Of a stretch of DNA of 21,457 nt, positions 1-10,170 are shown one piece after another. The notes beneath the pieces were generated by a model, which worked only from the letters and a program-made list of their open reading frames with translations, made no database searches and was not told the origin of the DNA. The translations under genes and the position numbers were made by a program. Every line of letters starts with the position of its first letter. Positions within the stretch are counted from its first letter, which is position 1. The stretch comes from Smittium culicis (lineage: Eukaryota; Kickxellomycota; Harpellomycetes; Harpellales; Legeriomycetaceae), in the NCBI GenBank assembly GCA_001970855.1, contig LSSN01001072.1, positions 1-21,457 on the forward strand, written 5' to 3'.

Positions 1-43
1 GCTATTTAGTAAATGTCTCCAATAATATTTTAAATTAAGCTGA

Positions 44-228
44 TCATTTCACGTCCAACAATTTTTTAAAATATATACCCATGATTCGTTTATGGTTTTT
101 AACCGTTAATTATTTGCTGTTATTTTACAATATTCCAATAATTCTCAAGTCCTCAGAAATAACGTGTTATAATTAAACACAATTAAGAATATTTCGAATT
201 CAAAAGTAGTCTATTCCGAGTGAAAGGG
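44..228 (-). mobile_element. TTAA-type MITE, copy E1 (degenerate)
   Basis: This is a non-autonomous element of about 185 bp belonging to the seven-copy family described at 271-458. I call the end reading CCCTTTCA..GGGC inward the A end, and the end reading CCCTTTCCCGTCCAAC the B end. Here the B end is on the left (TCATTTCACGTCCAAC, 13 of 16 matching) and the A end on the right, finishing GAGTGAAAGGG at 228. Read in reverse it aligns through its middle with E2, sharing the block ACGTTATTTCTGAGG followed by AGAATTATTGGAATATT and ACCATAAACGA. The flanking bases (CTGA and ATAA) are eroded versions of TTAA. It has no coding capacity. Family membership is seen by eye from the alignment; the piggyBac assignment is inferred from TTAA and the CCC terminus. 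Confidence 0.7.
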
Positions 229-270
229 ATAAAGATAATGTGTAGGACATTATGTCTTCCACTAACTTGT

Positions 271-458
271 CCCTTTCACACGCAGAGTCCAATATTAATA
301 TACCAAAATTAACAAATTAGATTCGTTTTAATACGTTATTTCTGAGGCCTCGAGAATTATTGGAATATTTTAATATAGAAGCAAATAGTAGTTTACTTAT
401 AAACCATAAACGAGTCGATAGAAATTCATTTTTTTTAAAAGCGTTGAACGGGAAAAGG
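271..458 (+). mobile_element. TTAA-type MITE, copy E2 (188 bp)
   Basis: This 188 bp element has the A end on the left (CCCTTTCACACGCAGAGTCC) and the B end on the right, which reads CCTTTTCCCGTTCAACGC in reverse. TTAA follows at 459-462; the left flank is TTGT, a decayed TTAA. The middle matches E1 in reverse over about 100 bp, including the GAGGCCTCGAGAATTATTGG segment. E1 and E2 lie with their A ends facing each other 42 bp apart, so the GAGTGAAAGGG and CCCTTTCACACG termini form an inverted pair. There is no ORF. The TTAA target and CCC-starting termini are typical of piggyBac-superfamily MITEs. Confidence 0.8.
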
Positions 459-535
459 TTAAATGGTAAATAGAAATATTTTACCAACTCAGTCAACAAT
501 AATTTTAACTTTAAAATAATCGGTTCAATATTTAA

Positions 536-867
536 CCCTTTCATGGGCAGTAGACTATTTTTGAGTACCAAATTTAGCAAATTAAATTTAATAAAAACTA
601 GATAATTCCGAGGCACATGCAATTAAGTCATGAGCGAATCATCAAATTAACTTAACCCTTTCCCGCCCAACTCTTTTAAAAAAATGAATTTAATGATTTA
701 TTAACGAGTTATAAGAAAGTTTGTTATTTATTGGAATTTTGCAATATACCAATATTTCTTAAGGCCTCGGAGTTGATCGATTTTCATTGAACGCGGTTGG
801 CTATAATTGGTTGTCCAAAAATAGTCTACCGCTCGAATAAAGCTTAAGAATGTTGGGTGGCAAGGGG
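536..867 (+). mobile_element. TTAA-type MITE, copy E3, interrupted by E4
   Basis: The A end starts at 536 (CCCTTTCATGGGCAGTAGAC) directly after TTAA at 532-535. The element proceeds to GAGCGAATCA and is then cut at TTAA 652-655 by the 188 bp element E4. After the second TTAA copy (844-847) the missing B end resumes as GAATGTTGGGTGGCAAGGGG (848-867), followed by the outer TTAA at 868-871. Removing E4 and one TTAA leaves 140 bp, about 48 bp shorter than the family. The block around TTATTGGAATATT is absent, which suggests an internal deletion. Both outer TTAA copies are intact. Confidence 0.7.
656..843 (-). mobile_element. TTAA-type MITE, copy E4, nested in E3 (188 bp)
   Basis: The B end is on the left (CCCTTTCCCGCCCAACTCTT) and the A end on the right; in reverse it reads GCTTTATTCGAGCGGTAGAC followed by TATTTTTGG. 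Exact TTAA copies flank it at 652-655 and 844-847. The internal stretch TTATTGGAATTTTGCAATAT with AAGGCCTCGGAG matches the core of E1 and E2. Its 188 bp length equals that of E2 and E5. It inserted at a TTAA inside E3, so it is the younger of the pair. Confidence 0.75.
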
Positions 868-2312
868 TTAAAAGCTGCAACAAAGTGCTTTCTTCGTTTA
901 GAAACCACCATCTAGCATTTTATTTTATTTCAAATTATATTTGGGCTTTAAATTCAATTAGAGTGTTATCAAATGTATTAGGTATATTATCAAATATTTT
1001 CGCCCAATTACCAGTTCAAATAACGTCACAGAGGTGGAAGGTTCCCATAATCTTAATAATATCACCCATATATATATATAAATTACACAGCTATATTTTA
1101 ACCTTTACCCCCCAAAAAACCTTCAAAAAGATCAATGATTGATTTGCTATTAATTTTTAGGTAGTTATATTATTATCTGTCATTCTACAACAAACCAGCG
1201 TTTAATTGATTCCCAATATCATATTATTACTACTATTTAATGCACTTGGTTTATTTGGTATATCAAGGGCAGCCTATTACACCCTGTAATGTTTAAATAT
1301 AATTTTCGTAGAGTAATTTTGAATTAAAAAAAGTTTCAAAAATTTTTTAAGGGATTCTATGGCGTTTAGACTGAAATAAATATATACAGTTTATACTAGT
1401 ATATTAAGAATAAAAGAATAACGGCACATAAAATATTATATCCTAAACTTGAATTTCGTATTTCTTTCAATAATTAGCTCATTATGTGAAAATTTCTTTT
1501 CCTGTTACATATCCTGGCATTATCGCTATCACTCTCTTTAACTAAATCATTTTAATAATTATATAATTAATAATTCTTGACTTTTACATTAGGTTTGTTT
1601 TTCTTTAATTTAATCAAGTAAAATTTCTTGATTTTACCTTTAGTTTTTTGAGAAAGCCTTGACTTTATTTTAACTTGTGGCAATATATAGTATTAATATC
1701 AAATTTAATTCGTTTTTAATTTATCTTATGTTTGTTTGGTATTAAAAAAATTCCTACTTTATACTAAGTTTACAGCTAGTCAAGTTAATTCGATATACTG
1801 TAATGAAAATAATATTTTTTAAGGAATTTATTATTTAGTGACTTTTTTAAAACAAGTAGGATTTTTTCATAATAAGATTGAAGCATTGAAAAATCGTTTG
1901 TCTCTAGTGGAAATAGATTATTACTTTCAAATTCTTTTGGCATAGTAAGTATATCATTTGTTATTATTATTTTTTTTACAGAATCGTTTACGTGTATTTC
2001 AAAATAGGTAGACATAATTGTAATATTGGATGTAAAAACCTGTTTATATTATCTGATATAATTATCAGTGTAAATTTTAAACTTATACTAAATACTAAAT
2101 AGCTTTTACCTAGCTTTTCTATAGTTCAAGTAAAAATATCTGGAAATTATGAAACTGCCAATATTTTAGGATACTCAATATAAATTCTTACACCTAAAAT
2201 TCTAAATAGATGCGTTTTATTTTAAAAAAGATAACAAAGCAATCGATATTTGAAACGGAAAAAAAAAGTAAAAAATCATAAAGCGATTAATCAGCTGCCC
2301 TATTAGTTATGT

Positions 2313-2326
2313 AGAGAGAGAGAGAG
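2313..2326. repeat. (AG)7 microsatellite
   Basis: Seven perfect AG units lie within otherwise AT-rich non-coding DNA. This is a simple-sequence repeat with no sign of function. Confidence 0.8.
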
Positions 2327-3750
2327 GAAGAATGTATAAAAACTAACAACTTTTATTTTGGAAACTGATAACTAAACTCTAGTTGCAATTAGTAATTTTT
2401 TTATTGAAATTGTTCCCTAATATTTACAATTTTAATAATTCCAATAGGCTAAAACTTCTATGAGCTATTATCATAAGGTTATTAGGCGATCATTTTTTTA
2501 GTCATAATTTTACAAAATCAGATTCTATTACTAAACCGATAAATTTTACTGCTATAAATTTAAATAATAAAGAATACTAACAGTAGATTGAGCTTAAAAA
2601 GAATCCCCAGCACTTGAAAAATGAAATGCCAGTATTATGTAATGTCATTATGTTTATTATTAAATTCATTTGCGATTTGCATCATAAATAAATATATTTA
2701 CATCACTAAATTACTATATTACTAAAAAGTTGATTTTATTTTTTATAATTGTTATAATTCTTCTGTAGCTCAAATTGTTAAAAAAAATGGAGAAAATTGA
2801 AACATTCCTTGTAGCAATGCCATTGCCATAAGTGTTATGAAAATAAAAAACTACTTATTCAATAAGCTCAATTAAAAAGGTTTTTGGATTAGCTCGCTTC
2901 CTCTTTTTTGATAAATTTTCTATTTTTTTTTTAACGATCTAAGTTCCTTAAAATAGCCATGACTCGATGAAAAGTTCCATTGAAATAGTATCGTATCAAA
3001 TATTCGAATTCATTCAGAAATTTACCATCAACCCCGCATTTTTTTATTCAAACGACTTTACGCCCTGCTTGTAAGTAATAAAAGCATATTTTACAACTAA
3101 AAAGATAACTTTATTATTTAAAGCAGTTATTAATAGTTATTCAAATATCTTATAAACCAAAAAAAAATTTTAACTATTCAATGAATAAAAAGAAAAATAA
3201 TCCACCGAGATAAATTTCTAGATACTATATAAAGTGTTGTTTTTTTAACGCTTTATACTCGTATTTTGCAATTGTAAAAACATAACTTTACTATTTCACA
3301 TATTAAAATTGAATTTAAAAGTAACAGTCCCTATAATCGTTAATTTATTTTCCACTTTTGATACTAGAATATATCATAGCATATTTTAAATATTTTCCTT
3401 TCAAAGAGCTACTCTCAGCTATTATTTTTTTTTGAAAATTTCTTAGTTTTAAGTCGAAAATTTTATATATTTAAGCGAAGTAGAAAATATATAAATCAAC
3501 TAACTGCATATGACTGACATTTTTTAGCATAAATATAATAGGTATAGCAGATAAATACCCCAGTATTAAGAAAAATTATATTTATAAAAGCACCTTAAAA
3601 ATATCGACTAGGATACACATAAGAAACCCTTGAATAGTTTCCAACCACATAAGAATAGCAAACTCAAAGAGATTTTTCTGTACATTCGGCTTTCGTATTG
3701 AAGAAGTAGTATTTTCAAACCTTATTTGAACAAAATATCATTTCAATTAG

Positions 3751-3759
3751 TATAAAAAA
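3751..3759 (+). promoter_or_regulatory. Possible TATA-like element
   Basis: TATAAAAAA lies about 45 bp upstream of the chosen ATG at 3802. In DNA this AT-rich such strings arise often by chance, so this is only a positional suggestion. Confidence 0.2.
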
Positions 3760-3801
3760 TATATCAAAGCTTTGATATCATTGAAAATTTTAGCTAAATC
3801 A

Positions 3802-6204
3802 ATGGACAGATTCAATAGCTACGCTTCGGATGAATCATATCCCAGAAATATCTTTCAAGATAAAAGTAGTCCTATTACTGTTCCAATTACTCATACAAGG
3901 AAGCAGGTTAATCGTAAAAGTGGTAAATTATTTATTCATAGAATACCTGAAATCAAACCAAATAATCACCCAGAGCTTAATTTCACGGGAGTTAGTCTAA
4001 AAGAAAACGGAGCATCAAAAAATTACAGTTTGGTTACAAATAGCACAAAAACAGACCAGTTTTCTATAAACGATTCAGGTTTAATTTCAAATATCCCTAG
4101 CTTTAGTCCCATATCAAGTATAAGACTATCAAAAACTAGCTTCGGATTTGATTTGATCTATAGTTCTCACTTCAATTCGGGAGTTATACCCTCAATAATC
4201 GATACTACGGAAATATCCGATTGCGAAAACCAAGGCCCAGGATCTTCGGCTATTCCGAAAAATCAGCTACTTATCAATTCATTGAATATCCCCAGCGATA
4301 ATGACATCGTTTTGAGGCCGATTTCAGTTATTCAAAGAGCAAGCTATGGAAATTTCAGTAGCAATAAAAGTAAAAAAGAATGGGATGAAATATTAGAAAA
4401 CGAATTCCTAGATTCAGATATCAGTGAAAATGACCTTAGTATTAATGTATCAAGCTCGACTATAGTCGCAGACTTCAAAGTCTCAAAAGTTATGAAACAA
4501 TCACCAAAACAAATAATTTTATCTCCTGTATTAAGCGAAGCTTCAACCAATTCACAACACTTTTTAAATATAACCCCTGATTTGAATTTAATCAATCAAA
4601 ATGTAAAATATAATACTTTAACTAAGACTAGCAAAGAACCGGGACAGCCATTCTTATCTTTACCTGGTGTACATCAGGCTAGTTATCACACAACTAATAC
4701 CACAAATGTAGAGAAATTAAACTTACAGAGCTTATCTAAGTCGAAGTTTAGTAAGGCTTCATTCAACAATGGAAAGATGCCGTATTACCAAAAAAAATCA
4801 TATTTAGTAGGGAAATCTAAACTAGATATAAAAAAAATAAAAATATCTCCATCTATTAAAAAAAAATATCATAATCAACATAGCATTGTCACATTTCCAA
4901 AAATATATAACGACAGAGAAAATTCTGGAAAACCTAGTGCTGCTCATTCACAAATTATCGATACAAAAGATGAAGTCTTAAAATCTAAAAAAGATTCAGG
5001 TCCTAGATCTTCAAGCTTTATAAAAAATTTACATTACTCAAACCAGTTGCTTGCACAAGATGATACCCATAAATTAGATAATGAAAACGTGCAGGGTCAT
5101 TATTCTGAAACAGGATTAAGCTCTTTGAGTCCAAAGAATGTATATAGATTATCAGATTCTATAATCAATTCTGCATTGTCTTTAGAAGGAACAGAAGGGG
5201 TATCCCTATGTGAAGAAATGGGCTTGGATCTAGACCCCTACAATCCAATTAGAGAAAAAAACTCAGAGTACGAAAAATCAAAGCTAGATAAATTTGACCA
5301 GTTTAAAAACCCACGCTTAATAGCGCCAATTCATAAAAATAATTCAAAATCGAATTTAAACGACTCGATATATATGGCCAAACTAAATAAGTCATTAATT
5401 ATTTTCGAAAATAACTCGACTACAAGTGATACACGCGCAGGATACTGTTATATATCTAGCCAAACTTCGTCTCATGATAAGAAATTGCATGGACCCAAGA
5501 CCAAGCTATTGCTTTTTAGTAAAAACTCAAATCACGAAAGTACCGATGTCAGCGAAGAAGTGGACGAAAAACATGATTCGGAACTAGCTTTATATAATAA
5601 ATTCAAATCTGAAATCAACCCAAACGTAAAAAATATTGTAAATTTGATCGAAAAATCTGAAATAAATGATCTGGCTAATTTTGGTAGTGCAGAAGATACC
5701 TATCCCAAAAATTTATATTCTCCTCAATTAATTTCTCCTTGCGATATTCGTTGTTCAGTGTTGATAAATAAAGATGTGAATTTTTCACCAAAGCAGACAA
5801 ATACTCTGACGGGTGTTTTTAGAACATTAGAGGATTTAGCTTTGTTAGAAAATGATGTATTAGGGACAATAAATTCTGACTTACCAGATAATCAAAACAC
5901 AGGAACTGTCAGCAAAAAAAACACCATCAATTTTTCGAATAAATGCGTAAAACGGTCCAAACTAGTTCGAAAATCAAAAAATAAACCACAAAAGATTATT
6001 TTTAGAAATAAGGACACCAATAAAACCCATATTCAAGAAAACAAGTATAATATCGAACCTTCTCCGAGAATCTCTAAAGCAGAGGCAGCATTTAATAATA
6101 GAAATTCGCTAAGGACCAGTATAAATAGCAATATAAAGCCAAAGGGTTGTTTTGGGTCGTTAAGAGCTTTATTGAAATTTCCCTTCTCTAAATATTCTCT
6201 TTAG
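3802..6204 (+). CDS. Hypothetical Ser/Asn/Lys-rich protein, 800 aa
   Basis: I do not recognise this protein. The frame is open over 2.4 kb in AT-rich DNA, which is very unlikely without selection. The open frame extends back to 3772, but the first ATG is at 3802 (MDRFNSYASDESYPR), so I start there; the earlier codons begin with TTG. The product is low in complexity, rich in Ser, Asn, Lys and Ile, and has no predicted membrane segment or signal peptide by eye. It has many Ser-Pro sites (for example SSPIT, SFSPISS, QSPKQ, LSPVLS, YSPQL, FSPKQ, PSPRIS), typical of disordered proteins phosphorylated by proline-directed kinases. A basic stretch (KRSKLVRKSKNKPQK) lies near the C-terminus, and the last 20 residues (from KGCFGSLRALL) look less random, perhaps a short binding motif. 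A regulatory scaffold is possible, but that is inference. Introns were not needed. Confidence 0.75.
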   Translation: MDRFNSYASDESYPRNIFQDKSSPITVPITHTRKQVNRKSGKLFIHRIPEIKPNNHPELNFTGVSLKENGASKNYSLVTNSTKTDQFSINDSGLISNIPSFSPISSIRLSKTSFGFDLIYSSHFNSGVIPSIIDTTEISDCENQGPGSSAIPKNQLLINSLNIPSDNDIVLRPISVIQRASYGNFSSNKSKKEWDEILENEFLDSDISENDLSINVSSSTIVADFKVSKVMKQSPKQIILSPVLSEASTNSQHFLNITPDLNLINQNVKYNTLTKTSKEPGQPFLSLPGVHQASYHTTNTTNVEKLNLQSLSKSKFSKASFNNGKMPYYQKKSYLVGKSKLDIKKIKISPSIKKKYHNQHSIVTFPKIYNDRENSGKPSAAHSQIIDTKDEVLKSKKDSGPRSSSFIKNLHYSNQLLAQDDTHKLDNENVQGHYSETGLSSLSPKNVYRLSDSIINSALSLEGTEGVSLCEEMGLDLDPYNPIREKNSEYEKSKLDKFDQFKNPRLIAPIHKNNSKSNLNDSIYMAKLNKSLIIFENNSTTSDTRAGYCYISSQTSSHDKKLHGPKTKLLLFSKNSNHESTDVSEEVDEKHDSELALYNKFKSEINPNVKNIVNLIEKSEINDLANFGSAEDTYPKNLYSPQLISPCDIRCSVLINKDVNFSPKQTNTLTGVFRTLEDLALLENDVLGTINSDLPDNQNTGTVSKKNTINFSNKCVKRSKLVRKSKNKPQKIIFRNKDTNKTHIQENKYNIEPSPRISKAEAAFNNRNSLRTSINSNIKPKGCFGSLRALLKFPFSKYSL

Positions 6205-6251
6205 GTCATTTCCTTAATTAAAGGGCTTTTGAGTTCTATAGCATTTTACAT

Positions 6252-6257
6252 AATAAA
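6252..6257 (+). terminator. Possible poly(A) signal of the 3802 gene
   Basis: AATAAA lies 47 bp after the TAG stop at 6202-6204. The position suits a short fungal 3' UTR, but the motif is common in AT-rich DNA. Confidence 0.3.
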
Positions 6258-6325
6258 TTACCTGTATATTTCTTTCAAATTAAAAATATTGTTTAATATT
6301 TTTTTTATTTAGCCATTTAAATATC

Positions 6326-6378
6326 TTTAGATATAAGTTTATGTTATAAAAATATTTAGATTTAAAAATATATCTAAA
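6326..6378. repeat. Short inverted repeat downstream of the 3802 gene
   Basis: TTTAGATATA (6326-6335) and TATATCTAAA (6369-6378) are perfect 10 bp inverted arms around a 33 bp AT-rich loop. They lie about 120 bp past the stop codon. This could be a 3' end structure or a chance AT palindrome. Confidence 0.35.
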
Positions 6379-7108
6379 CCTTTTTAATTAATTAATTATA
6401 CTAATAGCATTTAGAAAAGCCTTTTTGTGGCTACTAAAAAGGTAAAATATTTTCAAAAAGGAAAAGATTTTGAGTATGTTAGATTATGGTACCATTTATA
6501 GAAGCTGCATTGAAAATTTAGCAAGATGTTTTTTTACAGTTGAACAAAAAAAATTCTATACTTTTCTGTTTGAAATATCATTAAATGCTAAAAAATTGAA
6601 TTATCTTTATTTTTTGATCGGTATAATTTTGATAAGGTGCATAATTTTTTACCGAAATTATCAATTAACCTCTACTGGGTATCTTATACCTTAGAGATTT
6701 TATGATTTTTTGGTAACTTTGACAATTAGAAGCAATATTTTAGTATGTAAGAGCCTAGCAGAGAAGCTACAACTCGATTCAGCAGAAATCTACTATCGCT
6801 CTAATACCTATGCTTCCATAATTTTTCTATGTATAAAAAGTTTCCGATATCAATACTCTGCACCAAGTTATCGTTCAAGGTAGAATTTTACATTCGCCAA
6901 ATTAATTTATTTGAATTTCTAGTGAGGTTAGAGATTCTAAATTGCAGATTCTTTATGAAGGAATCGTTTTATAGTGTAATGTCATATAGTGTGTAAATTT
7001 GAATAAATAAATAATAGCCAGCAAGTAAAATCATGAATTTTATTTAGCAAATGAAAATTTCATAATTAAATGAATAAATAAATATATTAAAATACCTTTT
7101 CAATTCAA

Positions 7109-7176
7109 CCAATAACGTTTATATTTAATGAATATTCTAGTTAACTAAAATAAACTGCAGAAAAGTGCTCTCTTCG
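7109..7176 (+). repeat. Second dispersed repeat (R2), copy b
   Basis: This 68 bp segment, from CCAATAACG to GTGCTCTCTTCG, aligns with copies a and c over its whole length. It has no MITE in it. Similarity after 7176 to the sequence following copy a (TTAGAAACCACC versus CTCAGACCTCCC) is weak, so the true right boundary is uncertain. Confidence 0.45.
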
Positions 7177-7178
7177 CT

Positions 7179-7371
7179 CAGACCTCCCAGATATACTTTA
7201 ATCAAGCTTACAGCTGGTAATATTGAATAAATTTTTGATCTGGATATTCAAAAAAATTTATGACAACTATGTTCTCAAAAAGCTTATACTACAAAGATTA
7301 AGTGTTTCACTAGTAAATTTGACCCAATTATAGTGAATATGAGAGCTGCTAGATCATGTTCAGGAGGTCTG
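7179..7371. repeat. Possible terminal-inverted-repeat element (193 bp)
   Basis: CAGACCTCC (7179-7187) and GGAGGTCTG (7363-7371) are perfect 9 bp inverted ends 193 bp apart, in DNA where GC-rich 9-mers are rare. No clear target-site duplication flanks them and no second copy was found in this window. It is therefore only a candidate MITE or hairpin-flanked unit. Confidence 0.3.
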
Positions 7372-10102
7372 TTGAATTTTTTTTTTAAAATCTTAAATAT
7401 ATCAAAAACAGAATAAAGCGAAGGAAAAATTTAATAGAAAATATTCCGTTCCTCAAAATAATTGCTCATATATTAGACGAAAGATGTTTGAATTATACAA
7501 TTATACAGAAATTGATTTCGTAAAGTAGTCTAACAATAATGAATAATTTTTAAAAAAAACTCTTTAATCTTAAAACTCTTTAATTTACATTATTATGTAT
7601 ACTAATAGTTTCGCAAAATCGCTAGAATAAATATTATCTTTGGCGACTTTTGTAAAGATAATTTTTTCGCTATTTTAAAGGTATTGTTTCGCAAAATTAA
7701 AATTTTAATCTTGTAAGGACATTACAGAAACAAATTAAATATTTCACTTTTTAATTCATTTAAAAATTATTATTACAAAGCTAAATTTATTATTTTAATT
7801 TCTGGTTAGTGTAATTTTACTGTATTTTAAAACTTTTTTTAATTTGAAAGCTAATATTGCTTTTTTCTTGCATAAAGATATTAAAAAAAATATGGTATAA
7901 CGTGTATTAATTGGTGTGAAAATTGTACTTCGAGGCGAACCTACAAGCTTTCTTTTTTGTTAGATTTATGATATAAAGGACATATATAATCTGATTCAAG
8001 GAGAATCAATCAGAACATTGTAAATATTTTACTGGATAAAAAATCTTTTTAGTTTAAAAAAAATGAATAGAAATTCCATAACATAAATAATAGAAAAAGA
8101 AAATTTCCTAATAAAAAATAAAATATAAAAAAATTTTTATTTTAAACATGCAATTTTATTTTTTAAATAGTAAAATTAATACTAGCCGGAAAAAAACTTT
8201 CAATCTATTTTACAAAAAATGTTGTTGATTAAAAGTTGTAAAATTAGGTATAACAAATGTCAAAAATATTCATTGATAGCGTTTTAATAAATTGCATATA
8301 ACATTGCTTCAATATTCCCAACATTATAAAAGAAATTCTTCTTTATGTTAAAAATTAATCCTGTTATGATGTATCTTGATCTTTCTTAGTAGAATAAATT
8401 GCAGATACAGAAACTTATTTTAAAAAGAATAGTGTATCAAGCATTAAAATTTGACTAAGACTATACATCTTCAAATGTGAAAATTGTACACTTTCACTCC
8501 AATTATTGGTAATAACATTATTAATAAATAGAAGCATAAATAAATCGTGTTATCAAAAATTTCCTACAAAGGCCATATTAAATAGTATTATATATTTCTA
8601 CTATAATATATTATCTAATAAATATAGTGAAAAAATTAAAATGTTTACTATTTTTGAAAGAATATATATTTTAGTGATTTTTATATATTTTCGCTTTAAT
8701 TGGAAAGGTCAGCTATACTTTTATTATTTTAATGGCTTTGTAATTATATAAATTAATCTTTTTTTTAAATAGGAGACTAAAATTCAGCTTTAGTTTTAAT
8801 AGTTAATATTTTCAAACTTTTAAACAGGTAATTGTTGTGTAAAATAAAAAATAAGAATTTCGTAAATTAGGAGTATCTTGATAGCGAATAATGGAATTAA
8901 AAAAAATTAAATTTCAACATTATGGAACTTTTCCTTAGTTTTTTTTTTTTTTGATTTTTCTGCGCCGAAAAATTTCCAAAACAGCATGCGTTATATTTAT
9001 TATTCAGTTTGGCAGATTTAAAATTTTCAAGTCTTATCTTTAAAAATATCGAATTAAATAAACTGTGCTAGAAAGAGATATCACTTTATTCAAAATCTCC
9101 TCAATATTTTAGATTTCTAGAATGCAAAACCATTATTTGAATTTTATTTTTTTTCAATCTTTTTATTATTCCAATAATTCAAATACTGAAAATCTTGTTA
9201 TTCTTAGCTTTCATTCGATTCATAGCATAACTTATAAGAAAACGCGGAGATAACAGTCTAGAAGTAGGAAAACTATGATGTAATTTGGATTTTTCAATGA
9301 ACATGAAATCCATATCTCAAAAAGATCCTTATTACACATCATTGTTCTAGCCTTTCTAAAAAATGAAAAAAAAAAATAACAACGAAATTGTGAACAGGTT
9401 GCGTTCATTGACAAACTATTTATTCCTATATGGTATTTAATTTATGATATGTTTTAGATAGTATATAACATTTCAAAAACAACTTGTTAACAAATCTATT
9501 ATATTAAAAATGCTTTTATATTTACTACTCCGGAGACACAGAATGAAAGAAGAATTCTGTATTTTAAAGTTTTTCAGGATATATTATAGATTAAAAAATT
9601 AATAGTAAATAAAATTTTCAAAACGAAACGAATAGATAGGAAATTCAATGTTTATTTACTGCTTAGCCAATGATATTAGAAAATTTAGTATATTTAGTAA
9701 AATAACATTATACACCAGCATATTTCTTTCTTGGCTCAGAATCTACGTTGTAGCAAAAAAGAATTTTGAGATATAGGTGAATAGTTATAGAGTGGATTAT
9801 ACTTAAATATTTCTTCTCAAAAAAAGTTGTAAATAGAGCGTGAATATGAGTTGCTAATAGTTGAGTATTTTTGGAGCACATGACAAAATGGGGATAATAC
9901 GTTGTAAATTTTTTTTAAACATTACATTTAAATATATGGGGTATTCTTTATCAAGAAAGCGCTTTTATGCATAACGAGTTATAGTGTATGATATTAAATA
10001 TTTAATGATTATAAAATAATAACAATTGGTAATGTTTTTAGCAAATAGTATTTTATAGCTGAAATAAACAAATAAAAGAATAGAAATTAATATTGAATTC
10101 TT

Positions 10103-10165
10103 CCAATAATAATTTTAACTTGTAGATATTAAGCCCAATAAATTAAAGATACAGCAAAGTACTTC
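10103..10165 (+). repeat. Second dispersed repeat (R2), copy c
   Basis: This 63 bp segment, from CCAATAATAATTTTAACTT to CAGCAAAGTACTTC, aligns with copies a and b. It keeps an uninterrupted TTAA (10143-10146) at the place where copy a carries the E3/E4 MITE nest, so it acts as an unoccupied-site reference. MITE E5 begins five bases after its right edge. Confidence 0.5.
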
Positions 10166-10170
10166 ATTAA

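Larger units (their letters stand above)
494..896 (+). repeat. Second dispersed repeat (R2), copy a, split by E3/E4
   Basis: Positions 494-535 plus 872-896, read across the MITE nest, form a 67 bp segment. It aligns by eye with 7109-7176 and 10103-10165. Shared blocks are CAAYAATAATTTTAACTT on the left and a CTGCA-ACAAAGTGCTTTCTTCG block on the right. The MITE nest sits at a TTAA between the two blocks. The identity of the parent repeat is unknown. Confidence 0.45.
897..3801. other. AT-rich gene-free region upstream of the 3802 gene
   Basis: No coding region could be supported on either strand in this stretch of about 2.9 kb. Short open frames (for example 885-1142 on + and 1785-2015 on -) are AT-driven, lack recognisable domains and have no splice partners I could identify. 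The region contains homopolymer A/T runs, a (TA)n run near 1071-1082 and a short (AG)n tract at 2313-2326. No tRNA, rRNA or spliceosomal RNA signature was seen. The last few hundred bases presumably include the promoter and 5' leader of the 3802 gene. Confidence 0.6.

Noticed and set aside
201..290. Inverted GAGTGAAAGGGA / TCCCTTTCACAC pair taken as a stand-alone palindrome
   Set aside because: Explained by the facing A ends of MITEs E1 and E2, not by a separate element.
1..870. Clustered similar segments considered as a CRISPR-like or satellite array
   Set aside because: Units alternate in orientation, are about 188 bp with TTAA borders and are nested, which fits MITEs and not a regular array.
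1785..2015. 76-codon open frame on the minus strand with fairly protein-like composition
   Set aside because: No recognisable domain, no plausible partner exon with good splice borders, and AT-rich DNA produces such frames by chance. It remains a weak candidate for an exon.
6470..6694. 74-codon open frame (+) downstream of the 800-residue gene
   Set aside because: It does not begin with ATG (first codon TTG), has no domain and is hydrophobic by composition only.
8506..8751. 81-codon open frame (+) rich in Ile, Tyr and Phe
   Set aside because: Composition is what random AT-rich DNA gives; no motif, no context, and no neighbouring exon.
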